In this document: positions 57,687 to 64,000 of the stretch, one piece after another | How the letters are laid out: each line of letters begins with the position of its first letter | How positions within the stretch are numbered: the first letter of the stretch is position 1 | From: Syntrophaceae bacterium | Lineage (GTDB): Bacteria > Desulfobacterota > Syntrophia > Syntrophales > PHBD01 | Reading direction: 5' to 3' | Assembly: GCA_013177825.1 (NCBI GenBank) | Contig: JABLXX010000003.1 | Span: 1-64,000, forward strand | Length of the DNA stretch: 64,000 nucleotides | The notes under the pieces: generated by a model | Told to the model about the DNA's origin: nothing | The model's input: the letters and a program-made list of their open reading frames with translations, nothing else | The model's database searches: none | Position numbers and translations under genes: made by a program

Positions 57687-58109
57687 TCAGTCTCGCTGAA
57701 TCTTCAGCCAAAGATTGATGACCCGGTTTACCCATCCCCGGAAATACTTGGCCATCTTCGGGTTCTTTCTCACGACCTCCGAGTAATGCTTGATCCGCCG
57801 GACCATGAACTCTTCCCAGTGCCTGGTTACCTTCAGCAGCGCGATGGCATCGCCGGGAGCTGAGGTAACGGCAAAATCGAAGGCGGCAATGTCAAGGGGG
57901 GAGGGAAGATCGTCCGCTCCGATGGCGTCCCAGTATTCCTTCCGGTAGACCTGCTTGGCGTAGTCGATGGGGGTGTTCGCGTCGATCTCGGGGTGGTAGT
58001 GCTTCGCCAGGCCCCAGATGGTGAAGCCGCCCGGATCATCGGGGTCGTTGGTGGGTTTCCCCTCCGCTCCGATGACCAGGAGGAATGCCCTGTCGAAGTT
58101 CTCTCTCAT
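57687..58109 (-). CDS. Endolysin, glycoside hydrolase family 108 (N-acetylmuramidase)
   Basis: 140 residues. The catalytic start FLLVIGAEGKPTNDPDDPGGFTIWGLAKHY matches the GH108 signature E-G-x(4)-D-P-x-D-P-G-G-x-T-x-x-G, with the glutamate as catalytic acid. AAFDFAVTSAPGDAIALL follows. No signal peptide is seen, so release to the wall needs a holin. It is the first gene of the late operon, about 200 bases downstream of Mor. Confidence 0.85.
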   Translation of the reverse strand: MRENFDRAFLLVIGAEGKPTNDPDDPGGFTIWGLAKHYHPEIDANTPIDYAKQVYRKEYWDAIGADDLPSPLDIAAFDFAVTSAPGDAIALLKVTRHWEEFMVRRIKHYSEVVRKNPKMAKYFRGWVNRVINLWLKIQRD

Positions 58110-58311
58110 CGCGAACCCTTGCCAATTTGGGCCGGCACGGACTGCGGCAACGGTTACCGCAGCCCGGCCGGGAAAAGGAGGTGAACGTGTCGGGGGGAAC
58201 TATAGGAAATCGTGGAGAGGGAAATCTACCAAAGCACTTGAGAAAATTACTTGAATTGCCTTTGAACGGATCCCGCCCCCACGGGGATGTGAGGGCAGGA
58301 TTGTCCGGGAT

Positions 58312-58656
58312 TTACAGATTCTCGGCGGGGTCGCTTCGTTCTTCGAACAGATTTGCCTGCGTGTAGGGAGGCTTGCGCTGGACGATTGCACGGATCCAGG
58401 CCTCCGTAAGATCGTATTTCCGGGCCAGATCCCGGTGATTGTTCCCCGTGAACTCCGCCCGGATCCGCTCGTCCCGCTTGTCCCGAAACAGGCTGTCGAG
58501 CTTCGGATAATAAATCCTCATCCCGCCGATATGCCGGGCAAGCCGGAGAGTCGGCTCCATCCCGATGATCCGGGCGACGTCCTGGTAGCTGTCGGGAAGG
58601 CAGTCCAGGGAGATCTCTTTTGCAATCTCGGTCAGCCAATCCACATCCATCGTCAT
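58312..58656 (-). CDS. mor: Mor-family transcription activator
   Basis: 114 residues. The Mor/C family pattern is clear: WLTEIAKEISLDCLPDSYQDVARIIGMEPTLRLARHIGGMRIYYPK, followed by the helix-turn-helix NNHRDLARKYDLTEAWIRAIVQR. In Mu, Mor activates middle or late transcription. The late operon starts right after it, so it probably acts at a promoter within 58110-58311. That interval contains an AT-rich stretch (about 58215-58260) but no boxes I can define. Confidence 0.92.
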   Translation of the reverse strand: MTMDVDWLTEIAKEISLDCLPDSYQDVARIIGMEPTLRLARHIGGMRIYYPKLDSLFRDKRDERIRAEFTGNNHRDLARKYDLTEAWIRAIVQRKPPYTQANLFEERSDPAENL

Positions 58657-58660
58657 GTCC

Positions 58661-59131
58661 TCATTGCTGATGAGCCAGGAGCCCCTTCAGACCCTCGATG
58701 GTATCGCTGGCCTGCTGCGCCGTTTTGATCCTCGGGATCTTTATGTATTTCTCAAGCCAACGTTGATATCCATCCTCATAGCGCCAGGCGATCTTTTTCT
58801 GCAGGACATTGATCATCTCGATTTGATCGCGAGAGGGCAGCATGATGACGTTTGCCGGATTCTGCCTTGCACGCTTGCGGTCGTTTATCGGCTGCCACCG
58901 GGAGCGCCTGGCCTGGCCACGGGTGCGGATGTAGTTGGATTGGATTTTGAAACCGAGGGTTCGGAAATAATTGATCAGCCCGTCCGCCTCGAAATACGTC
59001 AGACCGGCGCTTGAGCGCTTCTTCCCTTTTGTCTGTGCTCCAATGGCCAGCCTGTACTCTTCGTCCGACAGGCCGAGTTGCTTCTTCGCGATATGAATCA
59101 ACTGAATCTGAACCGGTTCAATCATTTTCAT
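58661..59131 (-). CDS. gemA: GemA regulatory protein (DUF1018)
   Basis: 156 residues. QIQLIHIAKKQLGLSDEEYRLAIG and the following SSAGLTYFEADGLINYFRTLGFK are the DUF1018 hallmark, and MLPSRDQIEMINVLQKKIAWR with the YQRWLEKYIKI segment completes it. In Mu, GemA affects host gene expression and DNA topology, and lies just before mor, as here. It overlaps the previous gene by four bases. Confidence 0.92.
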   Translation of the reverse strand: MKMIEPVQIQLIHIAKKQLGLSDEEYRLAIGAQTKGKKRSSAGLTYFEADGLINYFRTLGFKIQSNYIRTRGQARRSRWQPINDRKRARQNPANVIMLPSRDQIEMINVLQKKIAWRYEDGYQRWLEKYIKIPRIKTAQQASDTIEGLKGLLAHQQ

Positions 59132-59637
59132 GACACGGACACCCCCAATTTTTTCTTTAAGCTGTTCAAGGCTTGCTGGTTCGCCTCGGACATGGGCTCC
59201 GGCTGGTCATCCGTCTCGCGGGTGATTCCCCGCCGTGCAGCCTCCCGCTCTACCTCCGCCTTTGCTGCCACTCCGGCCGCCATCTCCCAGGCAACATGCC
59301 GCAGGTAATTGTTGTTCTTGAGCCCCTTCGGGCCGCTCTGAAGAGTTGCCTCCATTGCCTTGCCCCAGATCTCGGGCGGGCAGGGCCTGGTCTCTCCACC
59401 CTGCCAGTGGACGTTCCCGGTCTCCACCAGGTCATTCAGGTTCCTGATAATTGCCTGGGCTCTTCGCCAGGGGAGTGCTTTTGTCCCCTGGCGGAAGAGT
59501 CCCAGGTAAGCGAGAGCCTGTCTCAAAACGGGCGGCGGCAGCTTCACCAGGGCATCGAAGGTGTTCCGACAAAACGTATCGTTCTGCCAGGCCTCCGCAC
59601 TGGCCACAGCCCCGCAACTCGGACAGACAAGCCGCAT
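59128..59637 (-). CDS. Conserved transposable-phage protein with N-terminal zinc-finger-like CPSC
   Basis: 169 residues. An N-terminal CPSCGAVAS with a second cysteine at FCRN may form a small zinc site. The middle has ALPWRRAQAIIRNLNDLVETGNVHWQGGETRPCPPEIW and YLRHVAWEMAAGVAAKAEVE. I have seen this type of protein as an uncharacterised neighbour of gemA, but no function is known to me. Confidence 0.6.
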   Translation of the reverse strand: MRLVCPSCGAVASAEAWQNDTFCRNTFDALVKLPPPVLRQALAYLGLFRQGTKALPWRRAQAIIRNLNDLVETGNVHWQGGETRPCPPEIWGKAMEATLQSGPKGLKNNNYLRHVAWEMAAGVAAKAEVEREAARRGITRETDDQPEPMSEANQQALNSLKKKLGVSVS

Positions 59638-60312
59638 CTATATCCCCTCTCTGCTCGGGATATCGTCGAACACGACGGGGATCTTCATCGTCAAATCCAG
59701 CAGGAGGGGCATCATCAATTCACGCATCTGGGGATGCGCGGCGGCGGATGTCCGCAACTTGAGTACGTGTCGCCACTCACGCAGATTGGATGTCATGACG
59801 ATCTCCGTCTTCAGGCTGTTGGGGAGAACGGCTCTGGCGCTTTGAGGGCTCCACTCGTGCTGCCTCAGCGTTGCATAGTATCGTTCGGCATCAAGCATTG
59901 CCCATGCCCAGTAATGATCGCTGTTCCAGGCAGTGGAAAATTCATCAGGTGTATGGTATTCCCCCGGTGCAATCTCGACCCAGGGCGGAATGATAAATGT
60001 AACCTGGGGAGCCTCATCTTTCCCAACATAATCACAGTACCTGGTTGATTCCTGGCTGAATGCGGCCAGGCGATGACGGACCAGCTCGTGCGTCACTCCG
60101 CGATCACAAATAAATCGGACCGATATGGACTCATGCTCGATCACCGACTCGTGGCTGTTTTTGATGATACTGCGAACAAAAGGGACAGCAGACTCAGTGG
60201 TGATTTTTCGTTCTGACTTGTAGCAAGTCCGGCCGGCAGCCTCGATCCGCTGCAGGATCTCGCCACTATTGATCGTCGTAAGGATTTCATGGCTTGGTTT
60301 CATCAAGATCAT
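59638..60312 (-). CDS. thyX: Flavin-dependent thymidylate synthase ThyX
   Basis: 224 residues. The ThyX motif RHR-x7-S is RHRLAAFSQES at 79-89 followed by TRYC. SHESVIEHESISVRFICDRG precedes it, and LREWRHVLKLRTSAAAHPQMRELM gives the C-terminal substrate and FAD-binding arginines. The enzyme makes dTMP from dUMP using FAD, NADPH and methylene-tetrahydrofolate. The ATG at 60312 has AAAGGGGTGC upstream. Nucleotide synthesis genes are usual in lytic phages with large genomes but unexpected in a replicative-transposition phage. Confidence 0.93.
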   Translation of the reverse strand: MILMKPSHEILTTINSGEILQRIEAAGRTCYKSERKITTESAVPFVRSIIKNSHESVIEHESISVRFICDRGVTHELVRHRLAAFSQESTRYCDYVGKDEAPQVTFIIPPWVEIAPGEYHTPDEFSTAWNSDHYWAWAMLDAERYYATLRQHEWSPQSARAVLPNSLKTEIVMTSNLREWRHVLKLRTSAAAHPQMRELMMPLLLDLTMKIPVVFDDIPSREGI

Positions 60313-60326
60313 AATCAGCACCCCTT

Positions 60327-60560
60327 TCAGGTCAGCGGCACATAGGTCGTTTTCTGGACATCACAGGTGTAATCTCCGCGGATCCGGAACATCCGTCCGG
60401 GTTTATCACCAATGACTTTACAGCGGCCGTCCGGAATCACTGTATCCTTAACCCTTCCTTGCTTGATGAAGGATTCACACCATTGGCAGTTCCTCGTTTC
60501 GCATGTCGATCCCTTGCGATAGCGGAGCTCGACCTTCTTCTTCAGTCTCGGGACTCCCAT
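60327..60560 (-). CDS. Small cysteine-containing phage protein
   Basis: 77 residues. MGVPRLKKKVELRYRKGSTCETRNCQWCESFIKQGR carries C-x4-C-x2-C, with two more cysteines later, so a zinc site is plausible. The ATG follows AAAGGAGGCATCC. Its first bases and upstream site are duplicated around 62275. Function unknown. Confidence 0.6.
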   Translation of the reverse strand: MGVPRLKKKVELRYRKGSTCETRNCQWCESFIKQGRVKDTVIPDGRCKVIGDKPGRMFRIRGDYTCDVQKTTYVPLT

Positions 60561-60571
60561 GGATGCCTCCT

Positions 60572-61282
60572 TTATCCCAACAGGGCAGCCTGCAGCCCGT
60601 TACCGTTGCAGGATCGGTTTAGCTGAGCCTGCCTTCCCGCTGCCATCCCGTTCAGGTAGTCCCGCCATTCATGTTCTCTCAGCGTTTCTCCGCCGTTCCT
60701 TCGTATGGGCATAACTTCCACGGTTTTCGGATAATGGTTTGCCACATAGGCATCAATGGACCGGCTGTTCCCATATATCCCCGCAAATGCTTCGACCTTC
60801 TTTTTGACGACCGTTACCCATGCCTCACAGAAAATATCGGCTCTCTGGGTCTTCCTTGCCGGTTTGCACCGTTTCAGATGCTTTCCGATGTAGATCCCCC
60901 GAGCGCGTCTGATTTGGCGCATGAGCACGATGTGCGCGTATTGTGCGACTTCCGGGGCCGGATCACACCCGATGAAGAGCCATTCACCGTTACTCTCCCA
61001 GGTGATGGGAGGAGAAAAGATAACCCGGCAGCCGAACGCCTGCCCGATGATCCGTACAAGTGCCGTCTCCCAGGCAACAGGGTTCTCTTTAGCCCTTGAT
61101 TTCCCCCTGCACTCCGTCGCTTCGGCGGCAAGCATATCGCCATCGGAGATGGCATATTTATCCATCAGCGTACGGGCATGTTTTAGGGCCGCCGCTGCCT
61201 CGTGTTCATTGCTGCTTCCCGCCAGGGCAAAGCATTTCTTGATCTTGTCGATGATCCGTGCACGTTCCTCCTGTGTCATCAT
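60572..61282 (-). CDS. DUF2786 domain protein
   Basis: 236 residues. The N-terminal DUF2786 domain reads IIDKIKKCFALAGSSNEHEAAAALKHARTLMDKYAI, and the rest (FGCRVIFSPP, FIGCDPAPEVAQYAHIVLMRQIRRAR) is the companion domain usual in phages. The function is unknown; it lies among early genes. The start overlaps the Gam stop (TAATG) with AAGGAGG eight bases before. Confidence 0.8.
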   Translation of the reverse strand: MMTQEERARIIDKIKKCFALAGSSNEHEAAAALKHARTLMDKYAISDGDMLAAEATECRGKSRAKENPVAWETALVRIIGQAFGCRVIFSPPITWESNGEWLFIGCDPAPEVAQYAHIVLMRQIRRARGIYIGKHLKRCKPARKTQRADIFCEAWVTVVKKKVEAFAGIYGNSRSIDAYVANHYPKTVEVMPIRRNGGETLREHEWRDYLNGMAAGRQAQLNRSCNGNGLQAALLG

Positions 61283-61812
61283 TATGCCGCCTCCTTTGCC
61301 TTCTCCGGATCCTCCTCTTTGAGCAGGGCGTCCACGAACTTGTCGATCTCCGAGTCCGTGCTCTTGATCACGACCTGGTCGCTGGTCTCCTCGACAGTGA
61401 CTCCGATCCGCTTGAGATCTGCGGCGGGAAGGTTTTCCAGGGCGTTTTTGAGTGGCTTCTCCGTCGTTTTGATCAGGACGTCCGCCTGGTCGGGCAGGTG
61501 CTTCTTGATCAACTTCACCACCTGGTCATCATCCGCCCAGGAGATCTTGCCCTTGGCCTTCTGAAACCCAACCTTGACACCGTGGAAAATCATCGTCTTG
61601 GGCTTCACAAACAACTCCCGGCCTTCCTCCAGGGCGACCTTCAGAATGGAATGACGCTCCATCACGGTTTTGACGCTCTGTTTGATGGATGGAAGACGCC
61701 GACGCTTGGCCGCGTTGATCTCGTCTTCCAGGGACCGGACCAGGGTGGAGAGCCTCTCGCGGCTCTCGGAAAATTCCTTGGTCCGCTTCTCGATATCGCC
61801 GATAGATGGCAT
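61282..61812 (-). CDS. Gam-like host nuclease inhibitor (Mu Gam family)
   Basis: 176 residues. A coiled-coil N-terminus (DIEKRTKEFSESRERLSTLVRSLEDEINAAKRRR) is followed by a KTMIFHGVKVGFQKAKGKISWADDDQVVKLIKKH beta-alpha segment and a repeat-like PEKPLKNALENLPAADLKRIGVTVEE part. This is the architecture of Mu Gam, a Ku-like dimer that binds DNA ends and protects them from exonucleases. The start at 61812 follows AAGGAAAGGTG. Position between B and gemA matches Mu. Confidence 0.75.
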   Translation of the reverse strand: MPSIGDIEKRTKEFSESRERLSTLVRSLEDEINAAKRRRLPSIKQSVKTVMERHSILKVALEEGRELFVKPKTMIFHGVKVGFQKAKGKISWADDDQVVKLIKKHLPDQADVLIKTTEKPLKNALENLPAADLKRIGVTVEETSDQVVIKSTDSEIDKFVDALLKEEDPEKAKEAA

Positions 61813-61817
61813 CTGAT

Positions 61818-62042
61818 TCACCTTTCCTTTCGGAAACGCCCGCATTCCCGGCACTTGTCGGGATGGCGGGACTGTTGTACAATGCATACCGCCGTGTCGA
61901 TCCGTTCGTTACGCACAAGGCAGTGGGTTCCATTGCTGCAGGGCGTTCGGCCCGTGGTATCTTCGCGAGAGAGACCGGGCTGATTCGTTTCGGTTCGACG
62001 CGGCATTTTCTTTCCCCGTCGATGTCTGTTTTTCCTTGCCAT
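61818..62042 (-). CDS. Small basic cysteine-containing phage protein
   Basis: 74 residues, MARKNRHRRGKKMPRR at the start and HPDKCRECGRFRKER at the end, with four cysteines between. It may bind nucleic acid through the basic head. An alternative start 18 bases upstream overlaps the previous stop (ATGA). The 3' end is five bases before gam. Confidence 0.45.
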   Translation of the reverse strand: MARKNRHRRGKKMPRRTETNQPGLSREDTTGRTPCSNGTHCLVRNERIDTAVCIVQQSRHPDKCRECGRFRKER

Positions 62043-62056
62043 TGCCGACTCCACCG

Positions 62057-62209
62057 TCATTCTGCATCGAGGAATTCATCCGCCTGGATGAACGTGAATA
62101 TCGAGGCTTCACACCCAGGACACGTCACCGACACTTCAACTTCGTTCTTGCCAACATCCACTTTGAAATCGCTTTCATTCAGTTCCGCATCACACCTCGG
62201 GCATTTCAT
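62057..62209 (-). CDS. Zinc-ribbon protein
   Basis: 50 residues. MKCPRCDAELNESDF and later VTCPGCEASIF form a two-knuckle zinc ribbon (C-x2-C ... C-x2-C). The ATG at 62209 follows AAAGGAGAAG. The frame continues upstream to 62275 as MGVLRRKWCWSFIKQG, a fragment that duplicates the 60327-60560 gene, so a longer 72-residue version is possible. Confidence 0.6.
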   Translation of the reverse strand: MKCPRCDAELNESDFKVDVGKNEVEVSVTCPGCEASIFTFIQADEFLDAE

Positions 62210-62296
62210 TTTTTTTATCTTCTCCTTTCCTTGCTTGATGAAGGACCAACACCACTTCCGTCTCAGGACTCCCATGGACGTCTCCTTTATCCCAAC

Positions 62297-62449
62297 TCAC
62301 CTCAGGATAATCCCCAGGCAGCGCGGGCCAAAGTAGATCACAGCGAAGATGATGATGACCCAACAGATTGCCTTCAGGTACGGTTCCCGCGTCAGCAGCG
62401 TCTCGTCCCAGGGTTCATTCTCGATGTACGCTTTGAAACGTTCGATCAT
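62297..62449 (-). CDS. 50-residue membrane protein
   Basis: An ATG with GAAAGGAGCTGTGGAGCC upstream opens MIERFKAYIENEPWDETLLTREPYLK, then a membrane segment AICWVIIIFAVIYFG and a short tail RCLGIILR. It lies between the B and zinc-ribbon genes on the same strand. A Shine-Dalgarno site, a membrane span and operon position support it; function unknown. Confidence 0.5.
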   Translation of the reverse strand: MIERFKAYIENEPWDETLLTREPYLKAICWVIIIFAVIYFGPRCLGIILR

Positions 62450-62487
62450 GGCTCCACAGCTCCTTTCGGGATTCGAGGGCCATCCGT

Positions 62488-63738
62488 TTACAATCTGTCG
62501 CTGCTTTCAATGGCCATGATGATCTTTTCCGTAACCTTCGGTTCTCCAAGCTCATAGGCCTCGTTCATTGCCCTGGCCGCATAGTTGTTCACGATCAGCG
62601 GGTAGGCGTGAGAGATGGTCTTGTTCTGTCGGTCCTTCGTCGTAAGGCGCCGGCTGAGGGCCGCGAAGGCGCTCTCATCAAAGATGTCATCCACCTTGGC
62701 TCCGATGCGCTTGAACTTCAGCGTCAGATATTCCCTGATGTTCCCGTTCAACCCCCGGATCTCCGCCGTCTGGATCCGCCGGATGACCTCCCGCATATCG
62801 ATATGGAGTGTCTCATTGAAAAGGTTCTTGAGCTCCACCTGGCCAACCAGGATGATACCCAACAGCTTCCGGTAGCCATCCTCCAGCTCGTAAAAGCGTT
62901 TCAGGTATTTCAGGGTGTTGGTGTGCAGATCGTGGGCCTCCTCGACAATGAGCACGGACCGGAAACCCTGCTTGGCCCGCTCCAGAAGAAGTTTGTGGAC
63001 CTGTCTGGTTTTCGTCTCCAGTTTGATGGCCGGCTTCTGTTCCGAGAGATCCATGATGATCGCGTCGCAGATACTGCCGGCATTGACGCGGGTCTTGTCG
63101 ATCATCTGGGGGAAAATGACGATGACGTCCCCGTCCTTCTTGAGTTGCTCCACCACCTTCCGCCGCATGACCGATTTCCCCGATCCCACCTCGCCGATGA
63201 CGGCCAGGAATCCCCCATGACGCGCCGCGTCGATCATGGCCGCCTCGATGTACCGGTGCTCCTCGCTCATGAAAATGTCCGAATCCTTCTGAATGTCATC
63301 GATAAAAGGATTCCGGAAGATCTTGAAATACTGCAGAGCCTCCTGCTTGATCATTTCACCCTCCACGTGATTGATGAATTGTTCCGGATCTCCCGGAACC
63401 ATCGCCTTCTGTTTCCGGATCGCCCAGAGCCTCGCGCTCTGCCCCCTCGGGAGAATGTTCCGCAGGGTCTTCCCCAGAGGTTGCCAGACGTCCGAAATCT
63501 TCATCTGTCGGGAAATCAGCCAATGCATGGCGTTTGGATGATCCTGCAGCAACTTCTCCACGGCGGACTTCACTTCCGGGTGGTCGATAGGCATGTACCC
63601 GCGATTGAGCATCAGATTGATCGTCGGGCGGGACATGCCCGTTTCCTGGGCGATCCAGGACTGCTTGATGTCACAGTCCAGGACCAGTTCTTTGAGGACG
63701 ATCGGTGCAAATTCCATTTTGTACGCCGTTGCCGTCAC
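62488..63738 (-). CDS. Transposition target-selection AAA+ ATPase (MuB-like)
   Basis: 416 residues from GTG with AGGAGG six bases upstream. An N-terminal helix-turn-helix (IKQSWIAQETGMSRPTINLMLNRG) is followed by an AAA+ core with Walker A GEVGSGKS near residue 185 and Walker B SVLIVEEAHDL near 263. The C-terminal helical domain has LTLKFKRIGAKVDDIF. MuB-type proteins form ATP filaments on DNA and deliver target DNA to the transposase. The N-terminal HTH and the early-operon position separate it from ExeA-type secretion ATPases of the same family. Confidence 0.88.
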   Translation of the reverse strand: MTATAYKMEFAPIVLKELVLDCDIKQSWIAQETGMSRPTINLMLNRGYMPIDHPEVKSAVEKLLQDHPNAMHWLISRQMKISDVWQPLGKTLRNILPRGQSARLWAIRKQKAMVPGDPEQFINHVEGEMIKQEALQYFKIFRNPFIDDIQKDSDIFMSEEHRYIEAAMIDAARHGGFLAVIGEVGSGKSVMRRKVVEQLKKDGDVIVIFPQMIDKTRVNAGSICDAIIMDLSEQKPAIKLETKTRQVHKLLLERAKQGFRSVLIVEEAHDLHTNTLKYLKRFYELEDGYRKLLGIILVGQVELKNLFNETLHIDMREVIRRIQTAEIRGLNGNIREYLTLKFKRIGAKVDDIFDESAFAALSRRLTTKDRQNKTISHAYPLIVNNYAARAMNEAYELGEPKVTEKIIMAIESSDRL

Positions 63739-63749
63739 GTTTCACCTCC

Positions 63750-64000
63750 TTACCCTGTCGATCCAATCACGCGGCGATCATTCGCCGCCCACGTTCCGTT
63801 TTGGATTGCCGTGATCACCTCCTCCCACGTTCCGTCTTTCATTGCCGCGATCACCTCCTCTGCTTCTTTGATTTCGATGCCCTCGCCATACAGATCCCGC
63901 AGGACCTGGTTTCGCTCCGGCGAGATTCTTCCGGTTTCCGCCCGGAGGCGCCTCAGGAATTCCATAAATGATATGCGCCGTGCGGCGATGCTCCGCGACA
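63750..64000 (-). CDS. C-terminal end of a phage protein running off the window, probably the transposase A
   Basis: The frame is open to the window edge, reading SRSIAARRISF before MEFLRRLRAETGRISP. The ATG at 63965 has no ribosome site, so it is more likely internal. Two short repeats occur near the end: IAAMKDGTWEEV and ITAIQNGTWAAN. It lies just upstream of the B-like gene where Mu-type phages have transposase A. The call rests on position only, because no catalytic region is in the window. Confidence 0.45.
   Translation of the reverse strand, partial: SRSIAARRISFMEFLRRLRAETGRISPERNQVLRDLYGEGIEIKEAEEVIAAMKDGTWEEVITAIQNGTWAANDRRVIGSTG

Larger units (their letters stand above)
31407..64000 (-). 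mobile_element. Transposable (Mu-like) prophage with siphovirus-type tail genes, right-end part, running off the window
   Basis: The gene order read leftward from 64 kb follows the transposable phage plan: MuB-type ATPase, Gam, GemA, Mor, endolysin, terminase, DUF935 portal, F-like head morphogenesis, capsid, tail, DNA modification. A tail tube and a 987-residue tape measure are present but no tail sheath gene, so a non-contractile tail is inferred. The left boundary is estimated from the last phage gene (31491) and end-like repeats at 31441-31480, and may be off by about 100 bases. The transposase A body, repressor and other end lie beyond 64 kb. Confidence 0.85.

Noticed and set aside
63750-63875. 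A CRISPR-like or tandem repeat array from the repeated CACCTCCTC-CCACGTTCCG bases
   Set aside because: Only two imperfect units occur and they are in frame, encoding the GTW repeats of the protein. No CRISPR array was seen anywhere in the window.

Overview
The window looks like the chromosome of a GC-rich anaerobic Desulfobacterota (Syntrophales-like) bacterium interrupted by a large transposable prophage. This placement is an inference from gene content: CoA-ester and phosphotransacylase metabolism, an enoate-reductase-type flavoenzyme with an Fe-S cluster, a periplasmic flavoprotein paired with a tetraheme cytochrome, a cytochrome c'-like protein and a probable selenoprotein.

Host part (1 to about 31.4 kb). 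The left edge cuts a P-type cation ATPase. Then follow a phosphotransacylase preceded by a frame-broken MaoC remnant, an AMP-forming acyl-CoA synthetase, an AEC permease, a cytochrome c'-like protein, a 970-residue hybrid sensor kinase, a BtrH-like protein and a PatZ-like acyl-CoA synthetase/GNAT fusion. From 14 to 22.6 kb lies a stress-kinase module on the minus strand: PrkA, YeaH/DUF444, SpoVR and a second divergent PrkA. It is bracketed by two paralogous stand-alone receiver proteins. A PHA-synthase-like protein, a Tat-exported flavoprotein plus tetraheme cytochrome, and an old-yellow-enzyme/enoate reductase follow. Last comes a two-gene YeeE/YedE (thiosulfate-transporter-like) pair. Its first gene is interrupted by an in-frame UGA exactly at the conserved Cys, with a clean bacterial SECIS-like hairpin just downstream, so it is very probably a selenoprotein.

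Prophage part (about 31.4 kb to the right edge, nearly all minus strand). The order read leftward from 64 kb is Mu-like: end of a probable transposase A, target-selection ATPase B, Gam, small Cys-rich proteins, ThyX, GemA, Mor, GH108 endolysin, lipoproteins, DksA/TraR-like finger, terminase, DUF935 portal, F-like head morphogenesis, a protease-capsid fusion, head completion, tail tube, frameshifted tail chaperone, tape measure, baseplate/fibre genes and a DNA adenine methylase at the end. No tail sheath gene is seen, so the particle is predicted to be siphovirus-like. The transposase body and the other phage end lie outside the window.

Cargo inside the prophage deserves most attention. There is an O-antigen-ligase-like membrane protein embedded in the head gene operon, directly after a decoration-like protein that carries a signal peptide. 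There is a plus-strand SGNH hydrolase with its own consensus promoter and an apparently leaderless start. There is a baseplate hub fused to an Asp-box (sialidase-like) propeller. All functions are read from motifs and context by eye; no database search was run.
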